From Candidatus Poribacteria bacterium (GTDB taxonomy: Bacteria > Poribacteria > WGA-4E > WGA-3G): a DNA stretch of 64,000 bases. Below are positions 27,200 through 36,301 of the stretch, one piece after another. Every line of letters begins with the position of its first letter. Within the stretch, counting starts at the first letter, position 1. The notes beneath the pieces were generated by a model. It searched no databases. It saw only the letters and a list, made by a program, of their open reading frames with translations, and was not told the origin of the DNA. The DNA is taken from contig JAAXGN010000135.1 in the NCBI GenBank assembly GCA_012267415.1, positions 1-64,000 of the forward strand, written 5' to 3'. Both the position numbers and the translations under genes were made by a program.

Positions 27200-28063
27200 C
27201 TATTTAATTCTCTCACCTAACATAAGCTTTTCACGTAGTGCTTTATAGTAACTATGGTTTTTAGATCGTATCAACTGAATAGTTCGGTCCGCTTTCTTTA
27301 TGATTATTGCTGCATCTCTGGTTAATGTGTGTGTTTCTCGTTGTCCATCTATAAATAGGTCTAAACTCTCATAAGTGGAATGCATCTCGACCTTAATTTC
27401 TGCGTCACCGTGTGCTATAAATGGTCTTACAGTGAGGCTGTGTGGTGCAATAGGCGTCAGTAAGATTGCCTCCAGTTGTGGAGCAACGATTGTCCCTCCA
27501 CCTGACATTGAGTATCCTGTTGAACCGCTTGGTGTCGCAACAATAAGTCCATCTGCATTATAGGGTATAAAGAATTCACCATCCACATAGGCATCTAATT
27601 CTATAAGTCGTGTGTATTCTCGTATGACAACATCGTTAAGTGCATAAGCATGGAATGTCTGTGTTCCGTGATAATTTACACTAACTTCTAACATCATACG
27701 GTGTTCAATGCGATATTCACCGTTCAATGTTGCCTTCAGTGTTGGTATGAGATCATATATTGACGCATCTGTTAGGAAACCGAGATTACCGATGTTTATT
27801 GCCAGAATAGGAACATTTTCAATGTTTGTTGTGTGTGCTGCGCTCAATAGTGTCCCATCCCCACCGAGAACGATCACAAGTTCTGCTTCATCAACCATCT
27901 GTTCGGTAGAGATACCTGTTTGTGTTAATCCGAGCAATAAAGCCTGTTCGTTAGGAATCAGTGGTTGAACTTCTTTGATCTTTAGCAATGCGATAACATC
28001 AGCGACAACCTGTTTTGCGTTCTCCTTTGTTGTATTGACAAAAAGACCTATCTTTTTCGTCAT
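27200..28063 (-). CDS. nadK: NAD kinase
   Basis: A 287-aa enzyme making NADP from NAD. The GGDGTLL motif is near residue 66 with NIGNLGFLTD near 87 and DGLIVATPSGSTGYSMSGGG near 170, all complete. The frame extends to 28108, but the ATG at 28063 has GGAG upstream and overlaps the stop of the DUF368 gene by four bases, so translation is probably coupled. It stands upstream of recN, a common arrangement. Confidence 0.96.
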   Translation of the reverse strand: MTKKIGLFVNTTKENAKQVVADVIALLKIKEVQPLIPNEQALLLGLTQTGISTEQMVDEAELVIVLGGDGTLLSAAHTTNIENVPILAINIGNLGFLTDASIYDLIPTLKATLNGEYRIEHRMMLEVSVNYHGTQTFHAYALNDVVIREYTRLIELDAYVDGEFFIPYNADGLIVATPSGSTGYSMSGGGTIVAPQLEAILLTPIAPHSLTVRPFIAHGDAEIKVEMHSTYESLDLFIDGQRETHTLTRDAAIIIKKADRTIQLIRSKNHSYYKALREKLMLGERIK

Positions 28064-29058
28064 TCCGTCTCCTTCTCTAATCGGTAAAAGACTAAGATAA
28101 TCGCACAACCGACCAAGAATACGCTTGCAGTGACCAAGAAACTCCGATCAAGACTGGGTAATAAATGTGCTGTATCGTAGGGATTTCCTCCAACAGTAAT
28201 AGTTTCTCGAAAGGGCCAAAGACTATACAACGAACCTACCATTAAACCTATTAGGAATGCAAGTGTTAGATTGCGATATCGCTTTAGAAGATAGTTTATC
28301 AATCTTGTAAATGCTATTATACCAATAAAACATCCGATTGTAAATACAGTTAAGATCATCATGTTTTCTATAAAGTAAGCTGACACATTTCCTTTGAGTA
28401 GTGTCAAAAAATCCTCTTTTAGATCATTGATCGTTGACAATAGAGAGAAATAAACACCGAATGCGACCAAAAGAAAGGAGCCACTAACACCCGGAAGAAT
28501 CATTGCCGATATTACAACTGCACCGCATACAAAATAAAAGACCAATGTCAATATTGAAACTGGAATATGTTCAGGTGAATTAGGTATTTCTGCTGCAGCA
28601 CTTTTCTTAAATTCTTCTATACATACAATTAGCGCAACAGCAATAATTAGTATCAGTAATTCTCGCCAACTAAACCCCTTTAGTAATTTCATGGGTATGA
28701 GAATTGATGTTAAAACTAAACCGAAAAAGAAACCGTAAGTAGCCTCATGGTGTTCATGATATAGGTACTCAAGCAGTTCTGTCAACACCAAAACTGCTGC
28801 AATTACGCCAATTCCCAACAGGAACAGAAACCCAAAATCTATCCTTTTGAGTTCGGTTTTGAAATCTGAGTAAGCATCCTTTCTAAATGAGAATACACCG
28901 AATAACCTTCTAAGAGTCTTCACTCCAATCTTATGTAGTGCAGAGATTAATCGTTCATATATTCCCAATACAAGTGCTATCGTTCCACCACTCATTCCTG
29001 GTATGATATTTGCTATTCCTATCAAGAAACCGTTTACAAAATGGCGGATTACATTCAT
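28060..29058 (-). CDS. DUF368 polytopic membrane protein
   Basis: A 332-aa membrane protein with about eight to ten hydrophobic helices. The N-terminal NGFLIGIANIIPGMSGGTIALVLGIYE and the repeated internal motif ILPGVSGSFLLVAFGVY are diagnostic of DUF368 (inverted-repeat topology; quoted here only as identifying words). The DedA/DUF368 superfamily has been linked to undecaprenyl-phosphate recycling; that role is inferred from family. It heads the operon with nadK. Confidence 0.9.
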   Translation of the reverse strand: MNVIRHFVNGFLIGIANIIPGMSGGTIALVLGIYERLISALHKIGVKTLRRLFGVFSFRKDAYSDFKTELKRIDFGFLFLLGIGVIAAVLVLTELLEYLYHEHHEATYGFFFGLVLTSILIPMKLLKGFSWRELLILIIAVALIVCIEEFKKSAAAEIPNSPEHIPVSILTLVFYFVCGAVVISAMILPGVSGSFLLVAFGVYFSLLSTINDLKEDFLTLLKGNVSAYFIENMMILTVFTIGCFIGIIAFTRLINYLLKRYRNLTLAFLIGLMVGSLYSLWPFRETITVGGNPYDTAHLLPSLDRSFLVTASVFLVGCAIILVFYRLEKETE

Positions 29059-29185
29059 GTGTTGAAGCGATTGGTCCAGATATTGTCAAGTTTTGTAGTA
29101 TCTACTTCACTACATTTATTCCGATTCAGCAGGGATTATTTCTGTAAATCAGTAGTAAAGTTAGTAAGCTGAAACACTGTCAAGT

Positions 29186-29214
29186 ATTATACTATAAAAT
29201 GAGAATTAAGTCAA
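29186..29214 (-). promoter_or_regulatory. Promoter of the DUF368-nadK-recN operon
   Basis: Minus-strand TTGACT (29214-29209) and consensus TATAAT (29191-29186), spacer 17 bp, leader about 120 nt. Confidence 0.75.
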
Positions 29215-29251
29215 CTGTTTGAAATCAGGAGAAAAATAATACTATTTTGTC

Positions 29252-29332
29252 GTAAACCTATTTACATAATAATGAGACGCATTATCAATTATATTAAGTA
29301 ATACTGAGTCTCAATATCAAATATAGGTTTAC
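29252..29332. repeat. 81-bp dyad element
   Basis: Perfect 10-bp terminal arms GTAAACCTAT/ATAGGTTTAC, with inner arms TGAGAC/GTCTCA. The AT-rich interior has no coding potential. Possible MITE remnant. The rest of the gap up to 29550 shows no gene. Confidence 0.55.
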
Positions 29333-29550
29333 AAGCGTGAATTCTATTTTGACTCTTGTAATCTTAGCATATATATCATGTCGTAATATAATACTATATC
29401 AAGGTGAAATAAGAAAAAATATTTGACACAAATTGCTTTTTTATCGTTAAATCTATATACTTTGTATGCTACAATATAGTTGAAACTATCACGCATTAAT
29501 TGAGCGGTGTCCGTAATCATAGGTGAATCAACATAGACAGTAGCACAGTA

Positions 29551-29573
29551 GTAGGCACACAGAGTGTGCCTAC
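29551..29573. repeat. REP-like palindrome
   Basis: GTAGGCACA and TGTGCCTAC are perfect complements across five bases, followed by TACCTTTAAGAA. Same family as the units at 27094-27162. Confidence 0.9.
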
Positions 29574-29609
29574 TACCTTTAAGAATTTATTTTACAAGGA
29601 TTCTTATTG

Positions 29610-30527
29610 ATGAATTTCCCAAAATTGTCAGACGCAAGACGTTTAGAGATGTTACAACCCGCACAACATCCTGTTCGGATGGTGCTTGATACTGATACAT
29701 ATAATGAAATTGATGACCAATTTGCTGTTGTCCATGCGATGCTCTCTCCAGAGGAGCTCAACGTTGAGGCAATCTATGCTGCTCCTTTCCACAATAACCG
29801 TTCTACCAGTGCAAAGGATGGCATGGAGAAAAGTTATGATGAGATTGTAAAACTATTGGATTTTCTTGGATTTTCAGTTGACAACTTTGTTTTTCGCGGA
29901 TCACGTGCTTTTTTTTCAGATGGAGATACACCAGAAGAGAGTAAAGCAGCAGAGGATATGATTCAACGTGCAATGTCGAATACAGATGGTCCGTTGTATG
30001 TCGTTGCTGTTGGCGCACTTACAAATGTCGCGTCTGCCATTCTGATTGAACCGGAGATGATTAATCGGATTGTAGTCGTTTGGCTTGGTGGAAATCCATT
30101 ATATTGGTCTCATACGCGTGAGTTTAATCTTGCACAAGACATACAGGCTGCGCGATTGGTTTTGGATTCAGGAGTACCATTTGTCCAACTTCCCACACGT
30201 GGTGTTGTTTCACATCTGTTGACAACAGTTTCAGAAATGGAGAGATATGTTCAAGGACAAGGAGAGATAGGTGATTATCTCGTTGAAATATTCAAAGCTT
30301 ATCAACAAGATCATTATGGTTGGTCAAAGGTAATATGGGATATTTCTGCAACTGCTTACCTTGTCAATAGTAGTTGGGTGCCTACAGAAATAGTGCATAG
30401 TCCGATTCTGACTGATTCGGTTACGTGGAGTTTTGATAACAGCAGGCATCTGATGCGAGTTGCAACTGGTGTGAATCGTGACGCTATTTTTAGAGACCTA
30501 TTTGAAAAATTAAAAAATGCAAGTTAA
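29610..30527 (+). CDS. Inosine/uridine-preferring nucleoside hydrolase family protein
   Basis: A 305-aa hydrolase that splits N-glycosidic bonds of nucleosides. The N-terminal calcium-binding cluster reads LDTDTYNEIDDQFA near residues 27-40, a clear DxDxxxDD signature, and VVAVGALTNVASAI near 135 is the conserved mid strand. The ATG at 29610 has AAGGA upstream; the TTG just before it is not needed. The C-terminal His-rich substrate loop is not obvious, so specificity cannot be assigned. Confidence 0.88.
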   Translation: MNFPKLSDARRLEMLQPAQHPVRMVLDTDTYNEIDDQFAVVHAMLSPEELNVEAIYAAPFHNNRSTSAKDGMEKSYDEIVKLLDFLGFSVDNFVFRGSRAFFSDGDTPEESKAAEDMIQRAMSNTDGPLYVVAVGALTNVASAILIEPEMINRIVVVWLGGNPLYWSHTREFNLAQDIQAARLVLDSGVPFVQLPTRGVVSHLLTTVSEMERYVQGQGEIGDYLVEIFKAYQQDHYGWSKVIWDISATAYLVNSSWVPTEIVHSPILTDSVTWSFDNSRHLMRVATGVNRDAIFRDLFEKLKNAS

Positions 30528-30583
30528 TATAACTGAATTAAGCAAGTTTGAATATTAAATATGCGGGTGGCACGTTGATGACG

Positions 30584-30601
30584 GGCGGGGAGACCCGCCC
30601 T
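30584..30601. repeat. GC-rich REP-like palindrome
   Basis: GGGCGGG and CCCGCCC with a 4-nt loop, followed by CTACGG. No T-tract follows, so it is a repeat of the GTAG-headed type rather than a terminator. Confidence 0.7.
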
Positions 30602-30687
30602 ACGGATTCGGCACCTGAAGTATTATCGAAAAATTGATAATTTGTTATTTAATATTGCTTACATTCCAACCCATCTAAATCAGAAGA

Positions 30688-33453
30688 ATGAAAGACATAA
30701 AACAGATATTAGCCACTCTTTCCCGTCCCTTTAAGGAAGAAATTCGCAAAGGATGTAGGGATGATGTTGTCATAGATGGATTAGGAGCATACATTGATCT
30801 CTGGTTGGGACAAGCGCGTGAGCTTAACCTAACGCCTGTTCAGGAGAACACTCTCAATAGAATAGCAGAGCTTTTTAAAGATTATCCTGCGCTGCAACCA
30901 GAAGATAGACTCAAAGCAATTCATTCTGCGACGGACCAGATAGCTCTGTTGCAATCTGGTAAATCTATGGCTGCTTCTCAATCAGGCAGCAGTGTTCAGA
31001 TACCCAACGAACCCTCAAAAACAGAGAATAACCAGCAGAAGAAAAAGCAATCAAGTGCTGGCACTAAGAAACAGGTCGAACACTTATCGTTATTCGGTGA
31101 TAGAAAATCCGATTTAGATACTGTAACGCCAGTGGTAGATAGCGGTGTTTCTGTTGAAACAGAAACCGTTGATCATAGGCTACCAAGTAAAGAATCTTCT
31201 CTACCTATCGGCAGGTCGTCTCTACCTGATATAGACGACAAGAACGAAGATGTTGTAGGACCTGTCCAGATTGGTGATACACCGGTTTCTACCGATACCG
31301 ATTCACTTGACTATCTCAATAGTCCGCTTCAATACGTTACAGGTATTGGACCCCATAGAGCGAAAACGTTATCTGAGGCGTTAGGTATACAGACTGTTGG
31401 AGGATTGTTAGAATATTATCCAAGAGATTACATTGATAGATCTAAGATAGTTGAGATATATAGAGTCGGGAGAAATGCGATGGATGAACCAGAAACTATC
31501 CAAGGTAGAGTCGTTAATCATGTAACTTCTCCTCCTGTTGCGAAGGGTCGTAAGAGCATTGGTAAGGTTGCGATTTATGATGGTACTGGTGTGGCAGTGT
31601 TGGTCAATTTTGGTAGACGGATAGGGTATATTAAGGCAGTTTTACCAGTTGATACACAAGTGGTGATTAGTGGTAAGTTTACGAGACGATATAATGAAAT
31701 TCAGACGACAGATTATGAGTTTGAAGTTTTTGACGAAGAAACGATGATCCACACTAAACGTATTGTGCCAAAATACCCTCTGACTGCTAAGTTAAGTGCC
31801 AAAATGGTACGGACTGCTGTGCGAAATGCGTTAGATGTCTATGGTCAACAGATACCTGAGATTTTACCGTTGTCTTTACGTCAGAAACATCAGTTGATGG
31901 ATAAACAACAGGCAATAAATGAGATCCATTTTCCAACTTCAGAATCCCACAGGCAAGCAGCGCAACGTAGACTTGCTTTTGATGAGTTTTTCCTGCTGAG
32001 TTTAGGTATGGAGATGCGTAAAGATAAGAGGACTTCGCAAAATGGTATCCAGTTTAGGATTCAGACACCGATGCCAGATGATTCCCTGCTTAAGAAATTT
32101 GTCCGTTCTTTACCATTTGCGTTGACGAACGCGCAGAAAAAGGTCTTCACTGAAATTCGAGATGATATGCAAAGTCCACGCGTGATGAACAGACTGATTC
32201 AGGGAGATGTTGGTTCTGGCAAGACAGTTGTTGCTGCGATGGCTTTATTATGTGCTATTGAAGATGGTTATCAAGGTGCGTTGATGGTTCCGACTGAAAT
32301 CCTTGCTGAACAGCATTATCAAAATCTTGAATCACTGTTGTTACCACTTGGCGTAAAGGTTGTGCTTCTGAAGAGTGATTTACCAAAATCGGAACGAGAA
32401 AAAGCATTGACAGCGATAGCGGATGGGTCTGCTGACTTAATTGTTGGTACGCAGGCACTGATACAAGAGGGTGTTGATTTTTTCAAGCTTGGACTTGTCA
32501 TCATTGATGAACAACATCGGTTTGGCGTAATGCAACGCGCCATGCTTCGGAGTAAAGCAAAATCGTCCGCTGCCACAGATGGTGATGTTGAATCAGATGG
32601 ATTGTCACCGGATGTTCTTGTGATGACTGCGACACCGATCCCAAGAACACTCTCTTTAACAATATATGGTGATCTGAATGTATCTGTGATTGATGAGTTG
32701 CCACCAGGTAGGCAGAAGATTGAGACGCAATGGATAAAAGAGAAAGACCGCACAGAATTATATACCAAAGTTGAACGGGAGATTCGCAGTGGTAGGCAAG
32801 CATACATCGTATATCCACTGGTAGAGGAATCCGAGAAACTTGAGGAGGTGAAGGCTGCGACGAGTATGGCTGAACATATTCAGAAGGATGTGTTTCCTAA
32901 TTTACGGGTTGGACTTCTACACGGACAGATGAAGTCTATTGAGAAACAGGAAGTCATGACGCTATTCAAGGCAGGTGAGTTGGATATCCTTGTTGCGACA
33001 ACTGTGATTGAGGTCGGTATTGATGTACCGAATGCAACAATTATGGTGATTGAGCATGCGGAACGGTTCGGTTTAGCACAGCTGCATCAGTTGCGGGGGA
33101 GAGTCGGTAGAGGGAGTGATAAGTCTTTCTGTTATCTTGTTGCTACAGCAAAATCAGAAGATTCATATCGTAGAATTCAGGTGATGGTGAGAACTAACAA
33201 CGGTTTTGAGATTGCTGAGGAAGATCTGAATATACGTGGTCCAGGAGAGTTTTTTGGGACACGACAATCGGGTCTACCCAAGTTCAAGATTGCGAATATT
33301 ATTAGTGATGCTTCCCTTTTAGAAAGTGCGAAGAAGGAAGCGATGCTGCTGATTGGAGATGATCCGCAACTGGAAAAATCTGAACACCAATTGATGAAAC
33401 GGATGTTACAGGCACATTGGAAAACACATTTGGAGATAGCGAGTGTTGGTTAG
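30688..33453 (+). CDS. recG: ATP-dependent DNA helicase RecG, long form
   Basis: A 921-aa helicase that remodels stalled forks and Holliday junctions. The wedge/OB domain starts near residue 210 (PLQYVTGIGPHRAKTL). Helicase motifs are complete: Walker A GDVGSGKT near 505, DEQHRFG near 608, TATPIPRTL near 648, the second RecA domain and QLRGRVGRG near 803. The extra 200 N-terminal residues comprise a helical segment (to about 95) then a low-complexity linker, as in long RecG forms of some phyla. The ribosome-binding site is weak. Confidence 0.95.
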   Translation: MKDIKQILATLSRPFKEEIRKGCRDDVVIDGLGAYIDLWLGQARELNLTPVQENTLNRIAELFKDYPALQPEDRLKAIHSATDQIALLQSGKSMAASQSGSSVQIPNEPSKTENNQQKKKQSSAGTKKQVEHLSLFGDRKSDLDTVTPVVDSGVSVETETVDHRLPSKESSLPIGRSSLPDIDDKNEDVVGPVQIGDTPVSTDTDSLDYLNSPLQYVTGIGPHRAKTLSEALGIQTVGGLLEYYPRDYIDRSKIVEIYRVGRNAMDEPETIQGRVVNHVTSPPVAKGRKSIGKVAIYDGTGVAVLVNFGRRIGYIKAVLPVDTQVVISGKFTRRYNEIQTTDYEFEVFDEETMIHTKRIVPKYPLTAKLSAKMVRTAVRNALDVYGQQIPEILPLSLRQKHQLMDKQQAINEIHFPTSESHRQAAQRRLAFDEFFLLSLGMEMRKDKRTSQNGIQFRIQTPMPDDSLLKKFVRSLPFALTNAQKKVFTEIRDDMQSPRVMNRLIQGDVGSGKTVVAAMALLCAIEDGYQGALMVPTEILAEQHYQNLESLLLPLGVKVVLLKSDLPKSEREKALTAIADGSADLIVGTQALIQEGVDFFKLGLVIIDEQHRFGVMQRAMLRSKAKSSAATDGDVESDGLSPDVLVMTATPIPRTLSLTIYGDLNVSVIDELPPGRQKIETQWIKEKDRTELYTKVEREIRSGRQAYIVYPLVEESEKLEEVKAATSMAEHIQKDVFPNLRVGLLHGQMKSIEKQEVMTLFKAGELDILVATTVIEVGIDVPNATIMVIEHAERFGLAQLHQLRGRVGRGSDKSFCYLVATAKSEDSYRRIQVMVRTNNGFEIAEEDLNIRGPGEFFGTRQSGLPKFKIANIISDASLLESAKKEAMLLIGDDPQLEKSEHQLMKRMLQAHWKTHLEIASVG

Positions 33454-33586
33454 GATTTCTTCGTAGAACGACTTGTCCCAACTTATACAAAGTGCATGCC
33501 ACCGTTAACGATTTCATTATCAGACCATCTTTATGAGAAATTGAAACAACAAACACAAGCGTACGACACTATTCTTGCGATTTGTC

Positions 33587-33615
33587 TTGCAAGGGGTTTT
33601 GAAATATGTTAAAAT
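33587..33615 (+). promoter_or_regulatory. Promoter of decayed MazEF-like module
   Basis: TTGCAA at 33587-33592 and TAAAAT at 33610-33615 with 17 bp between them, 65 bp before the ATG at 33680. Confidence 0.5.
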
Positions 33616-33679
33616 TATAATAGCACAAACAAAAATCAGAGAATTGAATTACATTGTTAAAAACAAGGAGTTACACCTT

Positions 33680-33892
33680 ATGTCAAAACCAAGTGCTACT
33701 CCAAAAAGAGATACATCAAAATTCATAAAACCTGATATACCTGAACAGATTAGCACAGTAACAGATGCTGATGTGCCTTCCCTCCCAAAAAGAGAAGGAG
33801 GACCTGTTCCTCCGCCAAAATACACGCTTGAGCAACTTCTTGCAAACATACCAGAACCAGATCTCAAAACGTTGAAGTCTAATTCTTCCTAG
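33680..33892 (+). CDS. Small protein with MazE-like C-terminus
   Basis: A 70-aa Pro/Lys-rich protein. Its C-terminal segment PKYTLEQLLANI resembles the toxin-binding tail of MazE-type antitoxins (commonly YTLEELLAxxTPE), but the AbrB-type DNA-binding half expected upstream is missing. AAGGAG sits 9 bases before the ATG. It precedes a truncated MazF gene by 49 nt, which supports a decayed or rewired module. Standalone function unknown. Confidence 0.55.
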   Translation: MSKPSATPKRDTSKFIKPDIPEQISTVTDADVPSLPKREGGPVPPPKYTLEQLLANIPEPDLKTLKSNSS

Positions 33893-33927
33893 GAAGTGGA
33901 TACGGGAAAACCGGTAGGCAAGGAGGT

Positions 33928-33943
33928 ATGGTAAATTTACCAT
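33928..33943. promoter_or_regulatory. 16-bp perfect palindrome over the mazF start
   Basis: ATGGTAAATTTACCAT is a perfect palindrome whose last bases overlap the ATG at 33942. It could be an operator or translational hairpin. Confidence 0.4.
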
Positions 33944-34100
33944 GTATATTCCACGTCGTGGCGATATAGTGTGGATTAACTTTGATCCTCAAGCGGGACA
34001 TGAACAAGCAGATGTACGTCCTGCTCTTGTGCTTTCAGATGAACAATATAATCGCAGGTTACGTCTTGCAATAATGTGTTCGATTACAACTCGTCTCTAA
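33942..34100 (+). pseudogene. Truncated MazF/PemK-family toxin
   Basis: A 52-aa reading frame too short for a functional toxin. It matches the N-terminal half of MazF: RRGDIVWINFDPQAGHEQ then RPALVLSD, and ends in MCSITTRL where complete members (about 110 aa) continue after CPITS. The catalytic Arg of RPALVLS is present, but the second half with the conserved Thr/Ser strand is gone. Its stop lies 3 nt before the next gene's ATG, so the truncation point coincides with the start of the protease-TPR gene. Confidence 0.75.
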
Positions 34101-34103
34101 AAA

Positions 34104-36299
34104 ATGAAAGATAAAAAATTGCAGCAAATTGCAGAAAAAGCATTAACAGAATCTGTTGTTCGTGTCGTATGGCAAAAAACTGACGAAGAATCTGGTGAAG
34201 ATCTTTTCTGGCCACGCGCAAGTGGTTTTTTTATTGACACTAATCTTGTCGTGACAAACATCCATTGTATCGTAGATGCACCTTCCGCATTTATGGAACT
34301 CGTTAGTACAAAAACGGAATTTCCTGTTGAAGGTGTCGTTGCGTTTGATGTTGAGAATGACCTCGTAGTTTTAGCAGTTACGGGTGAAGGAGTACCTCTT
34401 TCCCTCGGCAACAGTGATACTGTCCAGGTTGGCGATAATGTGTGTGCTGTAGGACACCCTCGTGCAGAAAAAGGTGAAGCTACACAGGTCACTATTCAAG
34501 GTATTCGAAAAAGTGGTATCCGTCGTTTCCAAATTAAAGAGGCATTCGATCCTGGGAATAGTGGCAGTGCACTGCTAAATAGCATGGGTGAGGTCATAGG
34601 TGTAGCTGTCGGTGCTGCCATTGAGATATCAGTTTTTAGCGGTGGATTCAGGCCATATCTTAGCCACGCAATTCCTGCAAACATTTTGAACACCATGCTC
34701 GCGAGTACAGGTAAAACAGAACCGTTAGTAAAATGGCAAAGAGATCCACTTGTCCAAAGTTATGCTAAAGGACGGGAAGGACAAGCACAAATGATGCAGC
34801 AAAAACACGAGGAAGCATTAGCATGTTTTGATGCTGCCCTTGAACTTAATCCTGATTTAGTGGAAATATACACCAATCGTGCAGGTTTAAAAATTCTAAT
34901 GGGTGAAGCAGAAGATGCTATTGTCGACTGTGATTCCGCGATCAAACTTAATCCCAATTTTGTAGAAGCTTATATCAACCGAGCTTCCGCGAACCTAACC
35001 TTAAATCAACACGATGCGGCGATTGCTGACTGTGACGCTATCCTCAAACTTAATCCTGATTTTGCTCAAGCTTATGTCATCAGAGCAACTGCAAAATTTG
35101 CTGCCGAATTTGATTCAGATCAACACAAAGCGGCACTTGCCGATTATGATGCCGCAATAAAACTCAATCCAAATGCAGCAGAAATCTATTTTGCTCGCGC
35201 ACATGTGAGATCTGTATTGGATGACTATGCCGGGGCAATTGAAGACTATGACAAAATGATCAGTCTAAATCCTGAACCTAACCCATTGTTCAATGTTTAT
35301 GGACATCGAGGAGATGCCAAACGGCTCAGTCGTGACTATGAAGGCGCAATTGAGGACTACGACAAAGTCATACAATCCAATCCGAAAGACGACGAAGCTT
35401 ACGACATTCGTGGACAAGCAAAGTATTACGTCGGAGAATCTAAGTCGGACAAAGGCGATAAAACAGGTGCACGTAAATGCTATCAAGAAGCGATTGATGA
35501 CTATTCTGAAGCCATCAGGTTAGATCCTGAGAATAGAAGTTATTACTTTAATCGTGGTCTTGCAAAACGCCAACTTGGTAACTATGAAGAAGCAATTTCG
35601 GACTACGATAAAGTAATCCAACTGAATCCCAAGAGCGATACTGGTTACTTCCAACGCGCCTATGCCAAACACCAACTTGGTATATCCAATGCAGATCATG
35701 AAGATGTAGTTCGTGCTAATGCGTACTTTCAAGGTGCGATTGCCGATTATACTGAATCCATTAAACTTGACCCAGAGCACGCTATTTCTTACTACAATCG
35801 TGGTTTAGCGAATGACCGTCTTGGTAAATCAGAAGCGAATCAAGGGAACATCGCTGAAACCAGAGCCCTATATCAACAATCTATTGAGGATTATACAGAA
35901 ACCATCAAACTTGACTCTCAGTATGCATCTGCTTATAATGGCAGGGGATGGACAAAATATATCCTTGGGCAATTAGAAAACGACCACGGAAATACAGAAG
36001 AAGCCAAAGATCTTTTTCACGCAGCAGTAACTGACGGTAACGAGGCAATTCGTCTCAATTCAGATAAATCGAATGCCAACGCTGAGTACCATACCCGTGC
36101 TGTTGCAAAGGCTGTTCTTGGGAACTATGATGGTGCAATTGAAGATTTTGATACGGCTATACGACTCAAACCGGATGATGCACTCTATTATTACGAACGG
36201 GGACAGGCGAAGCAAGCACTCGGCAAGCATGAGGAAGCAAAAGCAGACATCACAAAGGCAAAAGAACTTGACCCAGATGTGGAAAATAAGTCAATCTAA
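34104..36299 (+). CDS. Trypsin-like serine protease with TPR array
   Basis: A 731-aa protein. Residues about 15-195 form a trypsin-like domain with catalytic His in VVTNIHC, Asp in VENDLVVL and Ser in DPGNSGSALL. From about 225 to the end there are roughly 12-13 tetratricopeptide repeats (for example ALACFDAALELNPDLVEIY; several are spaced by 10-residue inserts). No signal peptide is visible, so it is likely cytoplasmic. TPRs would recruit partner proteins to the protease. Similar protease-TPR architectures occur in bacterial signalling and conflict systems. It starts 3 nt after the truncated toxin gene. Confidence 0.9.
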   Translation: MKDKKLQQIAEKALTESVVRVVWQKTDEESGEDLFWPRASGFFIDTNLVVTNIHCIVDAPSAFMELVSTKTEFPVEGVVAFDVENDLVVLAVTGEGVPLSLGNSDTVQVGDNVCAVGHPRAEKGEATQVTIQGIRKSGIRRFQIKEAFDPGNSGSALLNSMGEVIGVAVGAAIEISVFSGGFRPYLSHAIPANILNTMLASTGKTEPLVKWQRDPLVQSYAKGREGQAQMMQQKHEEALACFDAALELNPDLVEIYTNRAGLKILMGEAEDAIVDCDSAIKLNPNFVEAYINRASANLTLNQHDAAIADCDAILKLNPDFAQAYVIRATAKFAAEFDSDQHKAALADYDAAIKLNPNAAEIYFARAHVRSVLDDYAGAIEDYDKMISLNPEPNPLFNVYGHRGDAKRLSRDYEGAIEDYDKVIQSNPKDDEAYDIRGQAKYYVGESKSDKGDKTGARKCYQEAIDDYSEAIRLDPENRSYYFNRGLAKRQLGNYEEAISDYDKVIQLNPKSDTGYFQRAYAKHQLGISNADHEDVVRANAYFQGAIADYTESIKLDPEHAISYYNRGLANDRLGKSEANQGNIAETRALYQQSIEDYTETIKLDSQYASAYNGRGWTKYILGQLENDHGNTEEAKDLFHAAVTDGNEAIRLNSDKSNANAEYHTRAVAKAVLGNYDGAIEDFDTAIRLKPDDALYYYERGQAKQALGKHEEAKADITKAKELDPDVENKSI

Positions 36300-36301
36300 C
36301 A

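Noticed and set aside
30584..30601. Terminator after the nucleoside hydrolase gene
   Set aside because: The stem is strong but no T-tract follows; it matches the GTAG-headed repeat pattern.
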